Part shown: piece by piece, positions 9,300-17,259 of the stretch | Position numbering within the stretch: position 1 is the stretch's first letter | Layout of the letters: every line of letters starts with the position of its first letter | NCBI GenBank assembly: GCA_018333865.1 | Contig: JAGXSE010000060.1 | Coordinates: 1 to 41,422, forward strand | DNA length: 41,422 nt | Source of the DNA: Syntrophomonadaceae bacterium | GTDB taxonomy: Bacteria > Bacillota > PH28-bin88 | Reading direction: 5' to 3' | Notes under the pieces: generated by a model | What the model saw: only the letters and a program-made list of their open reading frames with translations | Database searches by the model: none | What the model was told of the DNA's origin: nothing | Position numbers and translations under genes: made by a program

Positions 9300-10697
9300 T
9301 TAAGCAATCCGGGATGTCCGGGTGTTTTTTAATGGTTGTCCAGCCAGGACGCCAGTGGCCTGACCCCCTTCAACTGCCAGAGTACCATTGACCAAAACCC
9401 ATTCCACCCCTGTCGCTAAAATATTGGGTTTTTCCCGCAAGGCCCGGTCAAGGATGGATTCCGCATTAAATACCGCAATATCAGCCTTGAATCCTGGCGC
9501 CAAAAGGCCCCTATCCGCCAGGCCCAGCCGTTTAGCAGGCAAGGAAGTCATCTTTCTTACCGCCTCTTCCAGAGTAAGCAATCCTTCCTCTCTGACAAAG
9601 CGACCCAGCACACGGGGATAATTACCATAGGATCTGGGGTGAATAACAGAGCCATCGGATCTAAGGCCGCCATCACTTGCCATCATGATTAACGGGTGCT
9701 GCAAGGCCATTCGCATATCATCAGGCCCGATCGACTCCCTGGTGCTTCCCACGTCCAGGCTGGAAAACTGGTATGCATAAGCATCCCCGGTAATGTCCAA
9801 GCCGCTTTTAGCCGCCTCTTCCATCATTGTTAAGACCCGGCCCATTTTGCCCCAGTTCTGCCGCTGGGCGGTTTTTACGTGGGAATACTGCACCGGCACC
9901 TGAGCCCGGAAACCAATTTCAATAGCCTCCTCCAGTGATGTCAGGACATTATCCTCTTCACACCTGATATGAGCGCTGTAAAAGCCGCCAAATTCTTTCA
10001 GCACCCGGCAAAGTTCCACCAGTTCCTCTGTTTTTGCCAGGGATTGGGGCCAGTAATCCAGTCCTACTGACAGACCAAAGGCTCCCGCCATCAGCCCCTG
10101 GGCTAAATCCTCCTGCATCTCTTTTACTTCCACATAATTCGTCGTCCGGTTGACCCCGCCGGCAACCTTCTCACGCAGGGGCCTGTAACCGACAAACAGC
10201 CCAAAGTTGACCCCTGTCGGACCCAAGGCATTAAAATAGTTTTCAATCGACGGGACAGAAGTGCCACAGTTGCCGCCAATTTGGGTGGTAACTCCTTGCA
10301 AAAGCACCATTTCCCCCGGCTTTCCGGTTAGCCAGTATCGCTCGGTATGGGTATGGATATCAATAAAACCCGGCGCTACAACCAGGCCTTTGACATCGAT
10401 GGATCTGGCGCCAGGAACCGGAATAAAACTGCCCACCGCAACTACATGCTCTCCCTTTACGGCCACATCAGCAAACCTGGCCCTGGATCCAGTTCCATCC
10501 ACCACCAGACCACCTTTTAAATAAATATCGCAATCCAGCAGTTGTGGTTCTGGCACAGGAGGGGCAGTTACAGGATCCTGATCCCGGCTTTCTGCCGCTC
10601 CAGGTGTCAGCCATTGGTGCCAGTAAGGCTGGCCCAAAAAAGACACTACCGCAACAGAAGCAGCCCCAGTAATAAACCGCCGGCGTGACAACCGCAT
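9300..10697 (-). CDS. Tat-exported N-acyl-D-amino-acid deacylase-like amidohydrolase
   Basis: A 465-residue protein of the D-aminoacylase branch of the amidohydrolase superfamily. The N-terminus MRLSRRRFITGAASVAVV is a twin-arginine signal (SRRRFI plus hydrophobic stretch). Metal and active-site motifs present are DIHTHTERYW (HxH), GGNCGTS (bridging-type Cys), SAHIRCEED, YSHVKTA and MMASDGGLR, then HPRSYGNYPRVLGRFVRE. The stretch between DAYAYQFSSLD and GPDDMRMALQHP is short, so roughly 70-100 residues of the usual domain seem to be missing. It would hydrolyse acylated D-amino acids or related amides outside the membrane. RBS AAAAGGAGA precedes the ATG. It follows the AKR gene but is separated from it by a terminator. 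Confidence 0.82.
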   Translation of the reverse strand: MRLSRRRFITGAASVAVVSFLGQPYWHQWLTPGAAESRDQDPVTAPPVPEPQLLDCDIYLKGGLVVDGTGSRARFADVAVKGEHVVAVGSFIPVPGARSIDVKGLVVAPGFIDIHTHTERYWLTGKPGEMVLLQGVTTQIGGNCGTSVPSIENYFNALGPTGVNFGLFVGYRPLREKVAGGVNRTTNYVEVKEMQEDLAQGLMAGAFGLSVGLDYWPQSLAKTEELVELCRVLKEFGGFYSAHIRCEEDNVLTSLEEAIEIGFRAQVPVQYSHVKTAQRQNWGKMGRVLTMMEEAAKSGLDITGDAYAYQFSSLDVGSTRESIGPDDMRMALQHPLIMMASDGGLRSDGSVIHPRSYGNYPRVLGRFVREEGLLTLEEAVRKMTSLPAKRLGLADRGLLAPGFKADIAVFNAESILDRALREKPNILATGVEWVLVNGTLAVEGGQATGVLAGQPLKNTRTSRIA

Positions 10698-10799
10698 GTC
10701 GAACTTCTCCTTTTCTCCTCTAACACGGGATTCACTCCACTAAAGGGAAAAATTCGACAAAAACTTATCTAATCCTGTCTTTCCCCCAAAGATAGGCCG

Positions 10800-10826
10800 A
10801 AAAAAAACCGGACCCTCTTGGCCCGG
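10800..10826 (-). terminator. Terminator after the aldo/keto reductase gene
   Basis: On the minus strand a 7-bp stem (CCGGGCC with GGTCCGG, one G-U pair, loop AAGAG) is followed by eight T residues. It lies about 105 bp beyond the AKR stop and before the deacylase start, so the deacylase probably has its own promoter in 10700-10800. Confidence 0.75.
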
Positions 10827-10929
10827 AAAAGCAATTCTTGATCACAGATGACTAGCCGTTCCAATTACGGCGGGTTAATGGGTTGCGTGCGGACAGCATC
10901 GTCGCCCGCCGACTTTGGCATCTTTAAAC

Positions 10930-11877
10930 CTAAATAAACCTGATGGCAAACTCGGGGCAGTGCGGAGTACAATATCCACAGAGCAGGCATTTGTCATGAT
11001 CGACCACTGCCTTATTTTCAGCCATTGACAAGGCATGGTTGGGACAGGCATCGATACAAGTGCCACAGCCCTTGCAAAACCTGGAGAGAAGCAACAATTT
11101 TTTGCTCTTTTGCGAGATGACCTCTGCCTCCGGCAGGCCGGAGACACCAAACAATTTCAAGTTAATTATCAGCTCAGCCTGGGAAACTACCCCAACGGAA
11201 ACTGCGTGAATGCCCTCGATTGCCCGCACCCAGTTGATACTTTCTTCCATTCGATCAAGCAGGAGCCCGCCGGCCAGAGCTTTCATGGCATATACCCCTT
11301 TCCCCCGGGAAGCTGCAAAATTAATAGCCTCAATCATGCCTTCTATGGAGCCATTCAAGATACCCATGCCTACTATGTTAATAATGGGAAAAACAACATC
11401 GATTTCCTCCCGTTCGGCTGCCAGGCGGGCTATCCGCACGTCATGGGTAGAAATCCCCACCGCACTGATCACCTTTTGATCCTTCATTTCATGTAAAAAT
11501 TTCAAGGCCCCTGCTCGCACCTGGAAAACATCCGGGTTTACCCTGGCCGCATGAAGATGAAAAATCTCGATCCTGTCCCGCTGCAATTCATTTAAAGCCT
11601 TCTCGACGGCGCGGGCCATCAGGTCGTAGGTTTCTGCGTGAGATTTGGTAGCAATGGTTACCGGTGCGGAAAAACCTTTTAAAGCTTGGCCAATGTAGCT
11701 CTGAGTTCTGTAAACTTCCGCCGTGTCAATAAAATTAACTCCCCACTCCACCGCCTGACGGATGATTGCCGCGCAGGTATCCGGCGGCAGGTTAGCCTGC
11801 ATGGGGCCCATGGGCAGGACGCCCAGGCAGAATTCCGTTACCTTAAGACCGGTATCGCCTAATATTTTTTGCTGCAA
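10930..11877 (-). CDS. Aldo/keto reductase fused to a 2x[4Fe-4S] ferredoxin domain
   Basis: The 315-residue protein has an AKR TIM barrel (about 1-260): GDTGLKVTEFCLGVLPMG, the catalytic segment GVNFIDTAEVYRTQ (Asp, Tyr) and IEIFHLHAARV. A C-terminal ferredoxin-like domain carries CKGCGTCIDACP and CLLCGYCTPHCP, two Cys clusters binding two [4Fe-4S] centres. Such fusions are common in strict anaerobes; the substrate is not known. The transporter gene ends 49 bp upstream, suggesting one transcript. Confidence 0.88.
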   Translation of the reverse strand: MQQKILGDTGLKVTEFCLGVLPMGPMQANLPPDTCAAIIRQAVEWGVNFIDTAEVYRTQSYIGQALKGFSAPVTIATKSHAETYDLMARAVEKALNELQRDRIEIFHLHAARVNPDVFQVRAGALKFLHEMKDQKVISAVGISTHDVRIARLAAEREEIDVVFPIINIVGMGILNGSIEGMIEAINFAASRGKGVYAMKALAGGLLLDRMEESINWVRAIEGIHAVSVGVVSQAELIINLKLFGVSGLPEAEVISQKSKKLLLLSRFCKGCGTCIDACPNHALSMAENKAVVDHDKCLLCGYCTPHCPEFAIRFI

Positions 11878-11926
11878 CTTGCCTCACACCTCTCCACAGT
11901 ATTTTTTAATGAATATTATTGTATTT

Positions 11927-13303
11927 TTATATCAGCCCTAACACTCTCAAGCAATTTAACAGAAACAAAACCGCCGCTAAGGCAATAATGGCGTAGAGCC
12001 AGTGCCATTTTGGCCCAACTTCCAAGGGTGACCGGTCAAACATGCCGGACATAGTTAAGGTAGTGCCGGAAAAGGGTGACACAATCAGGGCCAAACTCCA
12101 GGAACTGGCAATTACCGTTGCCATAAAAACCGGAGAGATACCAAAGGCCTCCGGATTAAAGCTGGACATGATCGCTGTGCCTGTCACCACCGGATGGACA
12201 CCAATAAATGCTGCGCCAATTAGCATTAAAGCCACAACGAGGCTGATGCCCCAGGGATCAGCACCCACCAGATAATTAATCAAGGCGGGTATCTTGGTCC
12301 CTAAACCCGCCAGGTTGACAGCAACAGCAAAAAAGCCGGCACAGGCAAACATCACAATCTCGTTTTTCATCCGCGGAAGGCATTCAGATAAATAGTTATG
12401 CCTTAACAGGTTTTTCCATTCATGAAAGCAGTTGATTAATAGAGCCAAGACTAAGGGGAAAAACATGCTGACCAATGGGACCACAACAAAAATGCCCCAT
12501 TTCAAAAAACCCTCGATCAATAAAATCAGGATAAAAGCCGTTCCGGAAATCAGACAAACTTCTAACAACCGGCCCCTGGCATGTGAAGAAGTGGGCTTGG
12601 ACCCTCTGTCCCCAGGATGCTCCTGAACAGGCTCAGTGGCGAAAAGCCAGAAACCCACCCCCACTAGCGAAACAGTAATGCCTGCAGCGAGCCCGGCGGG
12701 CAGCACATCAAAATAACGCAAACCGTAGTAATAAATTGCCAGGGGTATCGGGTTCATATTGGTTGACCAGGAAACCGCACCGATATATCCTCTGATCATG
12801 GCCTGCGCCAGGCGCAAATCAGGATTCTGTTTGCTGCCATTTAACAATTGGCTGGTTAATGGTACAGCTGCAATATTCAACAAAGCACCCAGGCCATGAC
12901 CCATCACCATGGCAATGGAATACTTGCGCTTGCCATGCATTTGCCCATTGGAAAGAGCATCTAAAGCCGCAAGGTAACGGCTGAATTTTAGCGGCAACCC
13001 CAGCAAGGGAGCCAACACAATTAATGAAATAATACTTAAGTTGGCGCCAAAACCCTGCAGCCAAAGGGCTACCGGCGCACCTGCTTTAAACATCAGTATA
13101 CTGCCAGCAGCCAGCAAGATTATGGAAGTATAGCGGGAATGGCGGCTGACGGCAGGCAGACATACCAGCATAGCCACAAAGGCTAAATAGTAGATTAGTG
13201 GATTCAGCTGGTTTAAACTAAAAACCATCTTGATCAGATGGATAAAAACCATTAATAAAATAAGACTGCTGCGTAAAGTTACTATTCCCGGACCACTGAA
13301 CAT
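11927..13303 (-). CDS. Polytopic membrane transporter, family uncertain
   Basis: A 458-residue protein with about eleven to twelve hydrophobic segments in two similar halves. Each half has a polar re-entrant-like stretch: SWSTNMNPIPLAIYYYGL in the first, and GVHPVVTGTAIMSSFNPEAF plus VSPFSGTTLTMSGM in the second. That layout is typical of ion-transporter superfamily carriers (citrate, C4-dicarboxylate and gluconate permeases), but I cannot name the family. The downstream AKR, and perhaps the D-aminoacylase, may use its substrate. An alternative start at an internal Met (about residue 18, MVFIHL) is possible, because the RBS before 13303 is weak and distant. Confidence 0.7.
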   Translation of the reverse strand: MFSGPGIVTLRSSLILLMVFIHLIKMVFSLNQLNPLIYYLAFVAMLVCLPAVSRHSRYTSIILLAAGSILMFKAGAPVALWLQGFGANLSIISLIVLAPLLGLPLKFSRYLAALDALSNGQMHGKRKYSIAMVMGHGLGALLNIAAVPLTSQLLNGSKQNPDLRLAQAMIRGYIGAVSWSTNMNPIPLAIYYYGLRYFDVLPAGLAAGITVSLVGVGFWLFATEPVQEHPGDRGSKPTSSHARGRLLEVCLISGTAFILILLIEGFLKWGIFVVVPLVSMFFPLVLALLINCFHEWKNLLRHNYLSECLPRMKNEIVMFACAGFFAVAVNLAGLGTKIPALINYLVGADPWGISLVVALMLIGAAFIGVHPVVTGTAIMSSFNPEAFGISPVFMATVIASSWSLALIVSPFSGTTLTMSGMFDRSPLEVGPKWHWLYAIIALAAVLFLLNCLRVLGLI

Positions 13304-13396
13304 TTACGATAATAGCCCCTTTGCATAAAGCGCGATATGAGTTCTTTTTTCTTCTTCGACACTTTATTCCTATTCCCTGCTGCGAACTGAGATAAA

Positions 13397-13426
13397 TTGA
13401 CAATCATAATCAGCCCATGCTACAAT
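13397..13426 (+). promoter_or_regulatory. Sigma-A promoter of iscS-iscU
   Basis: A perfect TTGACA (13397-13402) and TACAAT (13421-13426) are 18 bp apart, about 78 bp upstream of the iscS ATG. No IscR gene or obvious IscR site is nearby. Confidence 0.75.
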
Positions 13427-13503
13427 TGCCCATAGATGCACAACTGATCTGAACAAAGGCCTCCCGCAAAGGCTTGCATGAAAGGGGTTTAGGGATAACT
13501 TTT

Positions 13504-14724
13504 ATGAAAAAAATTTACCTTGATCACGTAACTACCACACCGGCCAGAACCGAAGCAGTTCAGGCAATGTGGCCATATTTTGGTGAAATATTCGGCAATC
13601 CCGGCAGCTTTCACTCAACCGGCCAGAAAGCCCATGCAGCTATTGAAGCAGCCCGGGCAAAAACAGCCCAGGCTATCGGTGCCAGGCCTGCCGAAATTGT
13701 TTTTACGAGCGGCGGGACTGAAGCAATTAATATGGCCATCAAGGGAATTGCCCGAGCCAATAAAAAGAAAGGCAACCACATCATCACCTGTGCCATTGAA
13801 CACCACGCCTCCCTTAATTCCTGCAAAGCATTAACAAAAGAAGGTTTTGAAGTTACCGTTCTGCCGGTAGATAATAATGGAATGGTCAGTGCGGCGGAAG
13901 TTGCTGAAGCTATTACCGACCAGACCATCCTGGTCAATATCATGCATGCCAATAACGAGGTTGGCACTATCCAGCCCATTAAAGAAATTGCCCAAATTAC
14001 CAGAAAAAAAGGGGTTTATTTCCACACAGATGCCTGCCAGACCGTAGGAAGACTGCCAATAAACGTGGAAGAAATGGGCTTCGACCTTTTGTCCCTATCC
14101 GGCCACAAGATTTATGGCCCCAAAGGTGTCGGGGCATTATACATCAAAAAAGGGGTCAAGTGGCAGCCATTGTTTAACGGCGGGGCGCAGGAAAGGCTCC
14201 GGCGATCTGGAACCGAGAATGTTCCCGGCATCGTCGGTCTAGGCACGGCCCTGGAACTGGCTTCGGCTGAGATGGCAACAGAAATGCCCCGCCTGGCCAG
14301 CCTGCGGGACAGGCTAGCAGAGGGGCTGTTAGCCAAAATTAAAAGGACCAGATTAACCGGACACAAAACCAACAGGCTTCCTAACCATATCAGCCTGTTG
14401 ATAGAGTTTATCGAAGGGGAATCCCAGTTGTTAAGTCTGGATGCAAAGGGAATTTCCGCTTCTACCGGCTCAGCCTGTACCTCCGGCTCCCTGGAGCCTT
14501 CCCATGTGCTTCTGGCCATGGGTATTCCCCACGAACAGGCTCACGGTTCTCTGGTGCTGTCTTTAGGAAGGGACAACCAACTGGAAGATATTGATTTTCT
14601 CCTGACTGTCTTTCCCGAAATAGTTGAGCGGCTGCGCTCTATTTCTCCTCTGGATGAAGATGTTGAAACTCCGATCGGGTCTACCTGCGGCAGCTGCCAA
14701 ACTTTCCGCACTTGCCGCACTTAA
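13504..14724 (+). CDS. iscS: Cysteine desulfurase (IscS/NifS family)
   Basis: PLP enzyme that takes sulfur from cysteine for Fe-S clusters and other sulfur transfer. The 406-residue protein shows MHANNEVGTIQPI, HTDACQTVGRLP, the PLP lysine in SLSGHKIYGPKG (Lys202), RSGTENVPGIVG, and the active Cys325 in STGSACTSGSLEPSHVL, on a loop resembling group I enzymes. The C-terminal tail GSTCGSCQTFRTCRT adds three cysteines and could bind a metal or relay sulfur. The reading frame extends upstream to a TTG, but ATG 13504, with AGGGATAA in front, matches homologous N-termini. iscU follows after 40 bp. Confidence 0.95.
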   Translation: MKKIYLDHVTTTPARTEAVQAMWPYFGEIFGNPGSFHSTGQKAHAAIEAARAKTAQAIGARPAEIVFTSGGTEAINMAIKGIARANKKKGNHIITCAIEHHASLNSCKALTKEGFEVTVLPVDNNGMVSAAEVAEAITDQTILVNIMHANNEVGTIQPIKEIAQITRKKGVYFHTDACQTVGRLPINVEEMGFDLLSLSGHKIYGPKGVGALYIKKGVKWQPLFNGGAQERLRRSGTENVPGIVGLGTALELASAEMATEMPRLASLRDRLAEGLLAKIKRTRLTGHKTNRLPNHISLLIEFIEGESQLLSLDAKGISASTGSACTSGSLEPSHVLLAMGIPHEQAHGSLVLSLGRDNQLEDIDFLLTVFPEIVERLRSISPLDEDVETPIGSTCGSCQTFRTCRT

Positions 14725-14764
14725 AAATGGATCTTAGCTTCAGCTTTTTGAGAGGATGATTTCA

Positions 14765-15139
14765 ATGTATTCGGAAAAGGTAATGGATCATTTTCAAAAC
14801 CCCCGTAATGCCGGAGACATGACAGATCCGGACGGTGTAGGTCAGGTGGGCAACCCCAGCTGTGGGGATATTATGAAAATCTTTATTAAAGTAAACGACG
14901 ACGTGATAACGGATATAAAATTTAAAACCTTCGGCTGCGGCGCTGCTCTTGCCACCAGCAGCATGGTCACCGAAATGGTTAAAGGCAAAACCATTGCCGA
15001 AGCCCTACAGGTTACCAACAAGGCGGTTGCAGAGGCACTGGACGGTCTGCCTCCCAAGAAAATGCACTGCTCCAACCTGGCGGCTGACGCCCTCCATGCC
15101 GCTATAGAAGATTACCGGCAAAAACAAAACAAGCAATAA
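14765..15139 (+). CDS. iscU: Fe-S cluster assembly scaffold IscU/NifU-N
   Basis: Scaffold on which IscS-derived sulfur and iron form [2Fe-2S]/[4Fe-4S] clusters. The 124-residue protein keeps the three ligand cysteines: Cys33 in GNPSCGD, Cys58 in TFGCGAALATSS and Cys102 in MHCSNLAADALH, plus the Asp next to the first. The upstream ATG (14756) touches the AGAGG site, whereas ATG 14765 is 9 nt from it and gives the classical N-terminus MYSEKVMDHFQNPRN. It is co-transcribed with iscS and closed by the terminator at 15211-15237. No hscA/hscB or fdx is adjacent. Confidence 0.96.
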   Translation: MYSEKVMDHFQNPRNAGDMTDPDGVGQVGNPSCGDIMKIFIKVNDDVITDIKFKTFGCGAALATSSMVTEMVKGKTIAEALQVTNKAVAEALDGLPPKKMHCSNLAADALHAAIEDYRQKQNKQ

Positions 15140-15210
15140 CCGGTGAGCCATATCACCTTCGCAGCAAAGGGGTAATGGTCTTAAAAACCATATGCCAGGT
15201 GCAGATACTG

Positions 15211-15237
15211 CCCCAGTTGCCAAGAACTGGGGTTTTT
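15211..15237 (+). terminator. Terminator of the iscS-iscU operon
   Basis: CCCCAGTT (15211-15218) pairs perfectly with AACTGGGG (15225-15232) around a 6-nt loop and is followed by five T. Two smaller hairpins precede it (15142-15157 and 15175-15191). Because it lies 52 bp before the importer operon it could also act as an attenuator for that operon. Confidence 0.82.
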
Positions 15238-15288
15238 AATTTCTCCGGCAGTTAAACTTTACCAGCTTTAAAAAGGGGGTTTTTGACA

Positions 15289-16200
15289 ATGTTAAAAAGA
15301 TTAAAACAGATTTTATCCGCTGGAATTGTCCTCGCCACCATTCTGTTGTTAGCTGGCTGCGGCCCTAAACCGGAACCGGCGGCCGTCAGGTGGCAGGCGA
15401 CCATAACCGATGACTCAAAGGCTACGGTGACCCTGACAGCCAGGCCAGAGCGAATTGTCTCTTTAAGCCCTTCTCTGACGGAGATCCTCTTTGCCCTGGG
15501 CCTGGGAGACCGGGTGGTTGGGGTTACCTCCTGGGATGATTATCCCCCGGAGGTTAAACAAAAACCTGTTGTGGGCGACTTAAAGGCCGGAGCTGAAGCC
15601 GTTTTGGCCCAGAACCCGCACCTGGTCCTGGCTTCCGGACTGAACATGGCCACGGTAGATACCCTGCGCCAAACCAAGGTCCCGGTGCTGGTTTTTGACC
15701 CCCAGAGCATGGAGGATATCTTTCATACCATTATCAGGATTGCCCAGGCCACCGGAGTAGAACAAAAAGGCCAAGACCTGACCGGGAAAATGCAGCGGGA
15801 ATTAACGCAAATCACCGCTTCGTTGCCGGGCACGGACCGGGTTACCGTTTTTATTGAAGTTGGCTGGGATCCCCTGTTTACTGCCGGCAACGCTACCTTT
15901 TTACATGACATCACCACCCTCGCCGGGGGGCAAAACATTGCTGGGGATGTTACCGGATGGGTGCAGTACAGCACAGAAGACGTTATTGCTAAAAACCCGG
16001 CAGTGATTATTACTACTACCGGCCATGGCACAGACCCCGTCAGCACAATTAAAAAGCGGCCCGGCTGGGACAGGATTACAGCTATCCAGAACGGGAGAGT
16101 GGTGGTTTTAGACCCCAATCTGGTGTACCGCCCCGGGCCTCGAAGCGTGGAACTGGTGCGGGAACTGGCCCGTAACCTTTATCCGGCCGCCGGCAAATAA
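15289..16200 (+). CDS. ABC importer substrate-binding lipoprotein, BtuF-like
   Basis: The 303-residue protein starts with a lipoprotein signal (hydrophobic stretch, then LLAGCGPK, where Cys becomes lipidated). The mature part is a helical-backbone metal-receptor fold: RIVSLSPSLTEILFALGLGD, VGVTSWDDYPPEVKQKPVVG, DLVL-type strand and a C-terminal lobe with RPGPRSVELVREL. The DYPP segment recalls BtuF, so a corrinoid is the best guess; siderophore or haem cannot be excluded. ATG 15289 has AAAAGGGGG 9 nt upstream. It heads the F-C-D operon. Confidence 0.85.
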   Translation: MLKRLKQILSAGIVLATILLLAGCGPKPEPAAVRWQATITDDSKATVTLTARPERIVSLSPSLTEILFALGLGDRVVGVTSWDDYPPEVKQKPVVGDLKAGAEAVLAQNPHLVLASGLNMATVDTLRQTKVPVLVFDPQSMEDIFHTIIRIAQATGVEQKGQDLTGKMQRELTQITASLPGTDRVTVFIEVGWDPLFTAGNATFLHDITTLAGGQNIAGDVTGWVQYSTEDVIAKNPAVIITTTGHGTDPVSTIKKRPGWDRITAIQNGRVVVLDPNLVYRPGPRSVELVRELARNLYPAAGK

Positions 16201-16202
16201 GT

Positions 16203-17255
16203 ATGCATGAACCAAACTGGCTTGCCAGGCTCCGGCTGTTTTTGCCCGCCAGCCTTTTTTGCCTGGGCTTGGCACTGATCCTGGGCATTGCCCTCGGCAG
16301 TGTAAAGCTGCCCGCAATTACTGTAGGGGAAATCCTGCTGGCCAGACTGCCGCTTTTGGGAGACCGGATTGTCCCCCACTGGCCCCAGCACCTGGAAGCC
16401 ATCATCTGGCAGGTGCGCCTGCCACGGGTGATTTTGGCCGCCCTGGTCGGGGCCAGCCTGGCAGTAGCGGGAACGGCTTTCCAGGGTCTGCTCCGGAACC
16501 CCTTAGCCGATCCCTACACCCTGGGCGTCTCCTCAGGCGCAGCCGCCGCTGCTGCCTTTACCATTGTTTTTGGTGTAACCTACGCCGGTACCGGCCTCTT
16601 TGTGTTGCCCGTGGCGGCCTTTCTGGGGGGCCTGATAACCGTAATCCTGGTCTACCGCATTGCCTTAAGCACCGGCCGCTTGATGATCCATACCTTGATC
16701 CTGGCTGGGATCATCGTCGGGTCTTTCATGTCTGCCCTGTTGATGTTTTTTATCGCATTAGCCGGTGACGGGGTGCACCAGATCCTGGCCTGGCTGATGG
16801 GCAGCCTTGCCTTCAAAGGCTGGGGCCAGATATGGATGCTGGCCCTGTTTTTAGCCATTGGCCTCACCGCTATCCTGGCCTTATCCCGGGATTTAAACTT
16901 ATTAGTATGCGGCGAAGAATCCGCCCAGCAATTAGGCAGCAATACTGAACAAACCAAAAAACTCCTGCTCCTGGCGGCTACCCTGATCACCGGCGGAGCC
17001 GTTGCTGCTGCCGGCACCATCGGGTTTGTTGGCCTGGTAGTACCCCATGTGATGCGTCTTTTGGTGGGGCCGGACCACCGGGTGCTGGTACCCCTCTCTG
17101 CTATTGCCGGCGGGTTGTTCCTGGTGCTGGCCGACACAGCAGCCCGCACCGTCCTGGCCCCGGTGGAACTGCCAGTAGGAGTCGTTACCGCAACCCTGGG
17201 GGCGCCGTTTTTCTTATTCCTCCTCATCAGCAAACGATATCCGGCAAGGAGCTAA
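16203..17255 (+). CDS. ABC importer permease, BtuC/FecCD family
   Basis: A 350-residue membrane protein with about ten transmembrane helices. Family motifs visible are VRLPRVILAALVGASLAVAG, FQGLLRNPLADPYTLGVSSGA, and near the end the cytoplasmic coupling region GFVGLVVPHVMRLLVGPDHR. It forms the membrane channel for the BtuF-like receptor, which ends 2 bp upstream; the ATPase follows 4 bp downstream. Confidence 0.93.
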   Translation: MHEPNWLARLRLFLPASLFCLGLALILGIALGSVKLPAITVGEILLARLPLLGDRIVPHWPQHLEAIIWQVRLPRVILAALVGASLAVAGTAFQGLLRNPLADPYTLGVSSGAAAAAAFTIVFGVTYAGTGLFVLPVAAFLGGLITVILVYRIALSTGRLMIHTLILAGIIVGSFMSALLMFFIALAGDGVHQILAWLMGSLAFKGWGQIWMLALFLAIGLTAILALSRDLNLLVCGEESAQQLGSNTEQTKKLLLLAATLITGGAVAAAGTIGFVGLVVPHVMRLLVGPDHRVLVPLSAIAGGLFLVLADTAARTVLAPVELPVGVVTATLGAPFFLFLLISKRYPARS

Positions 17256-17259
17256 ACCA

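Noticed and set aside
15140-15288. Cobalamin riboswitch in front of the BtuF-like gene
   Set aside because: The gap is only about 150 nt, with no B12-box or conserved core recognisable; only generic hairpins and a terminator are seen.
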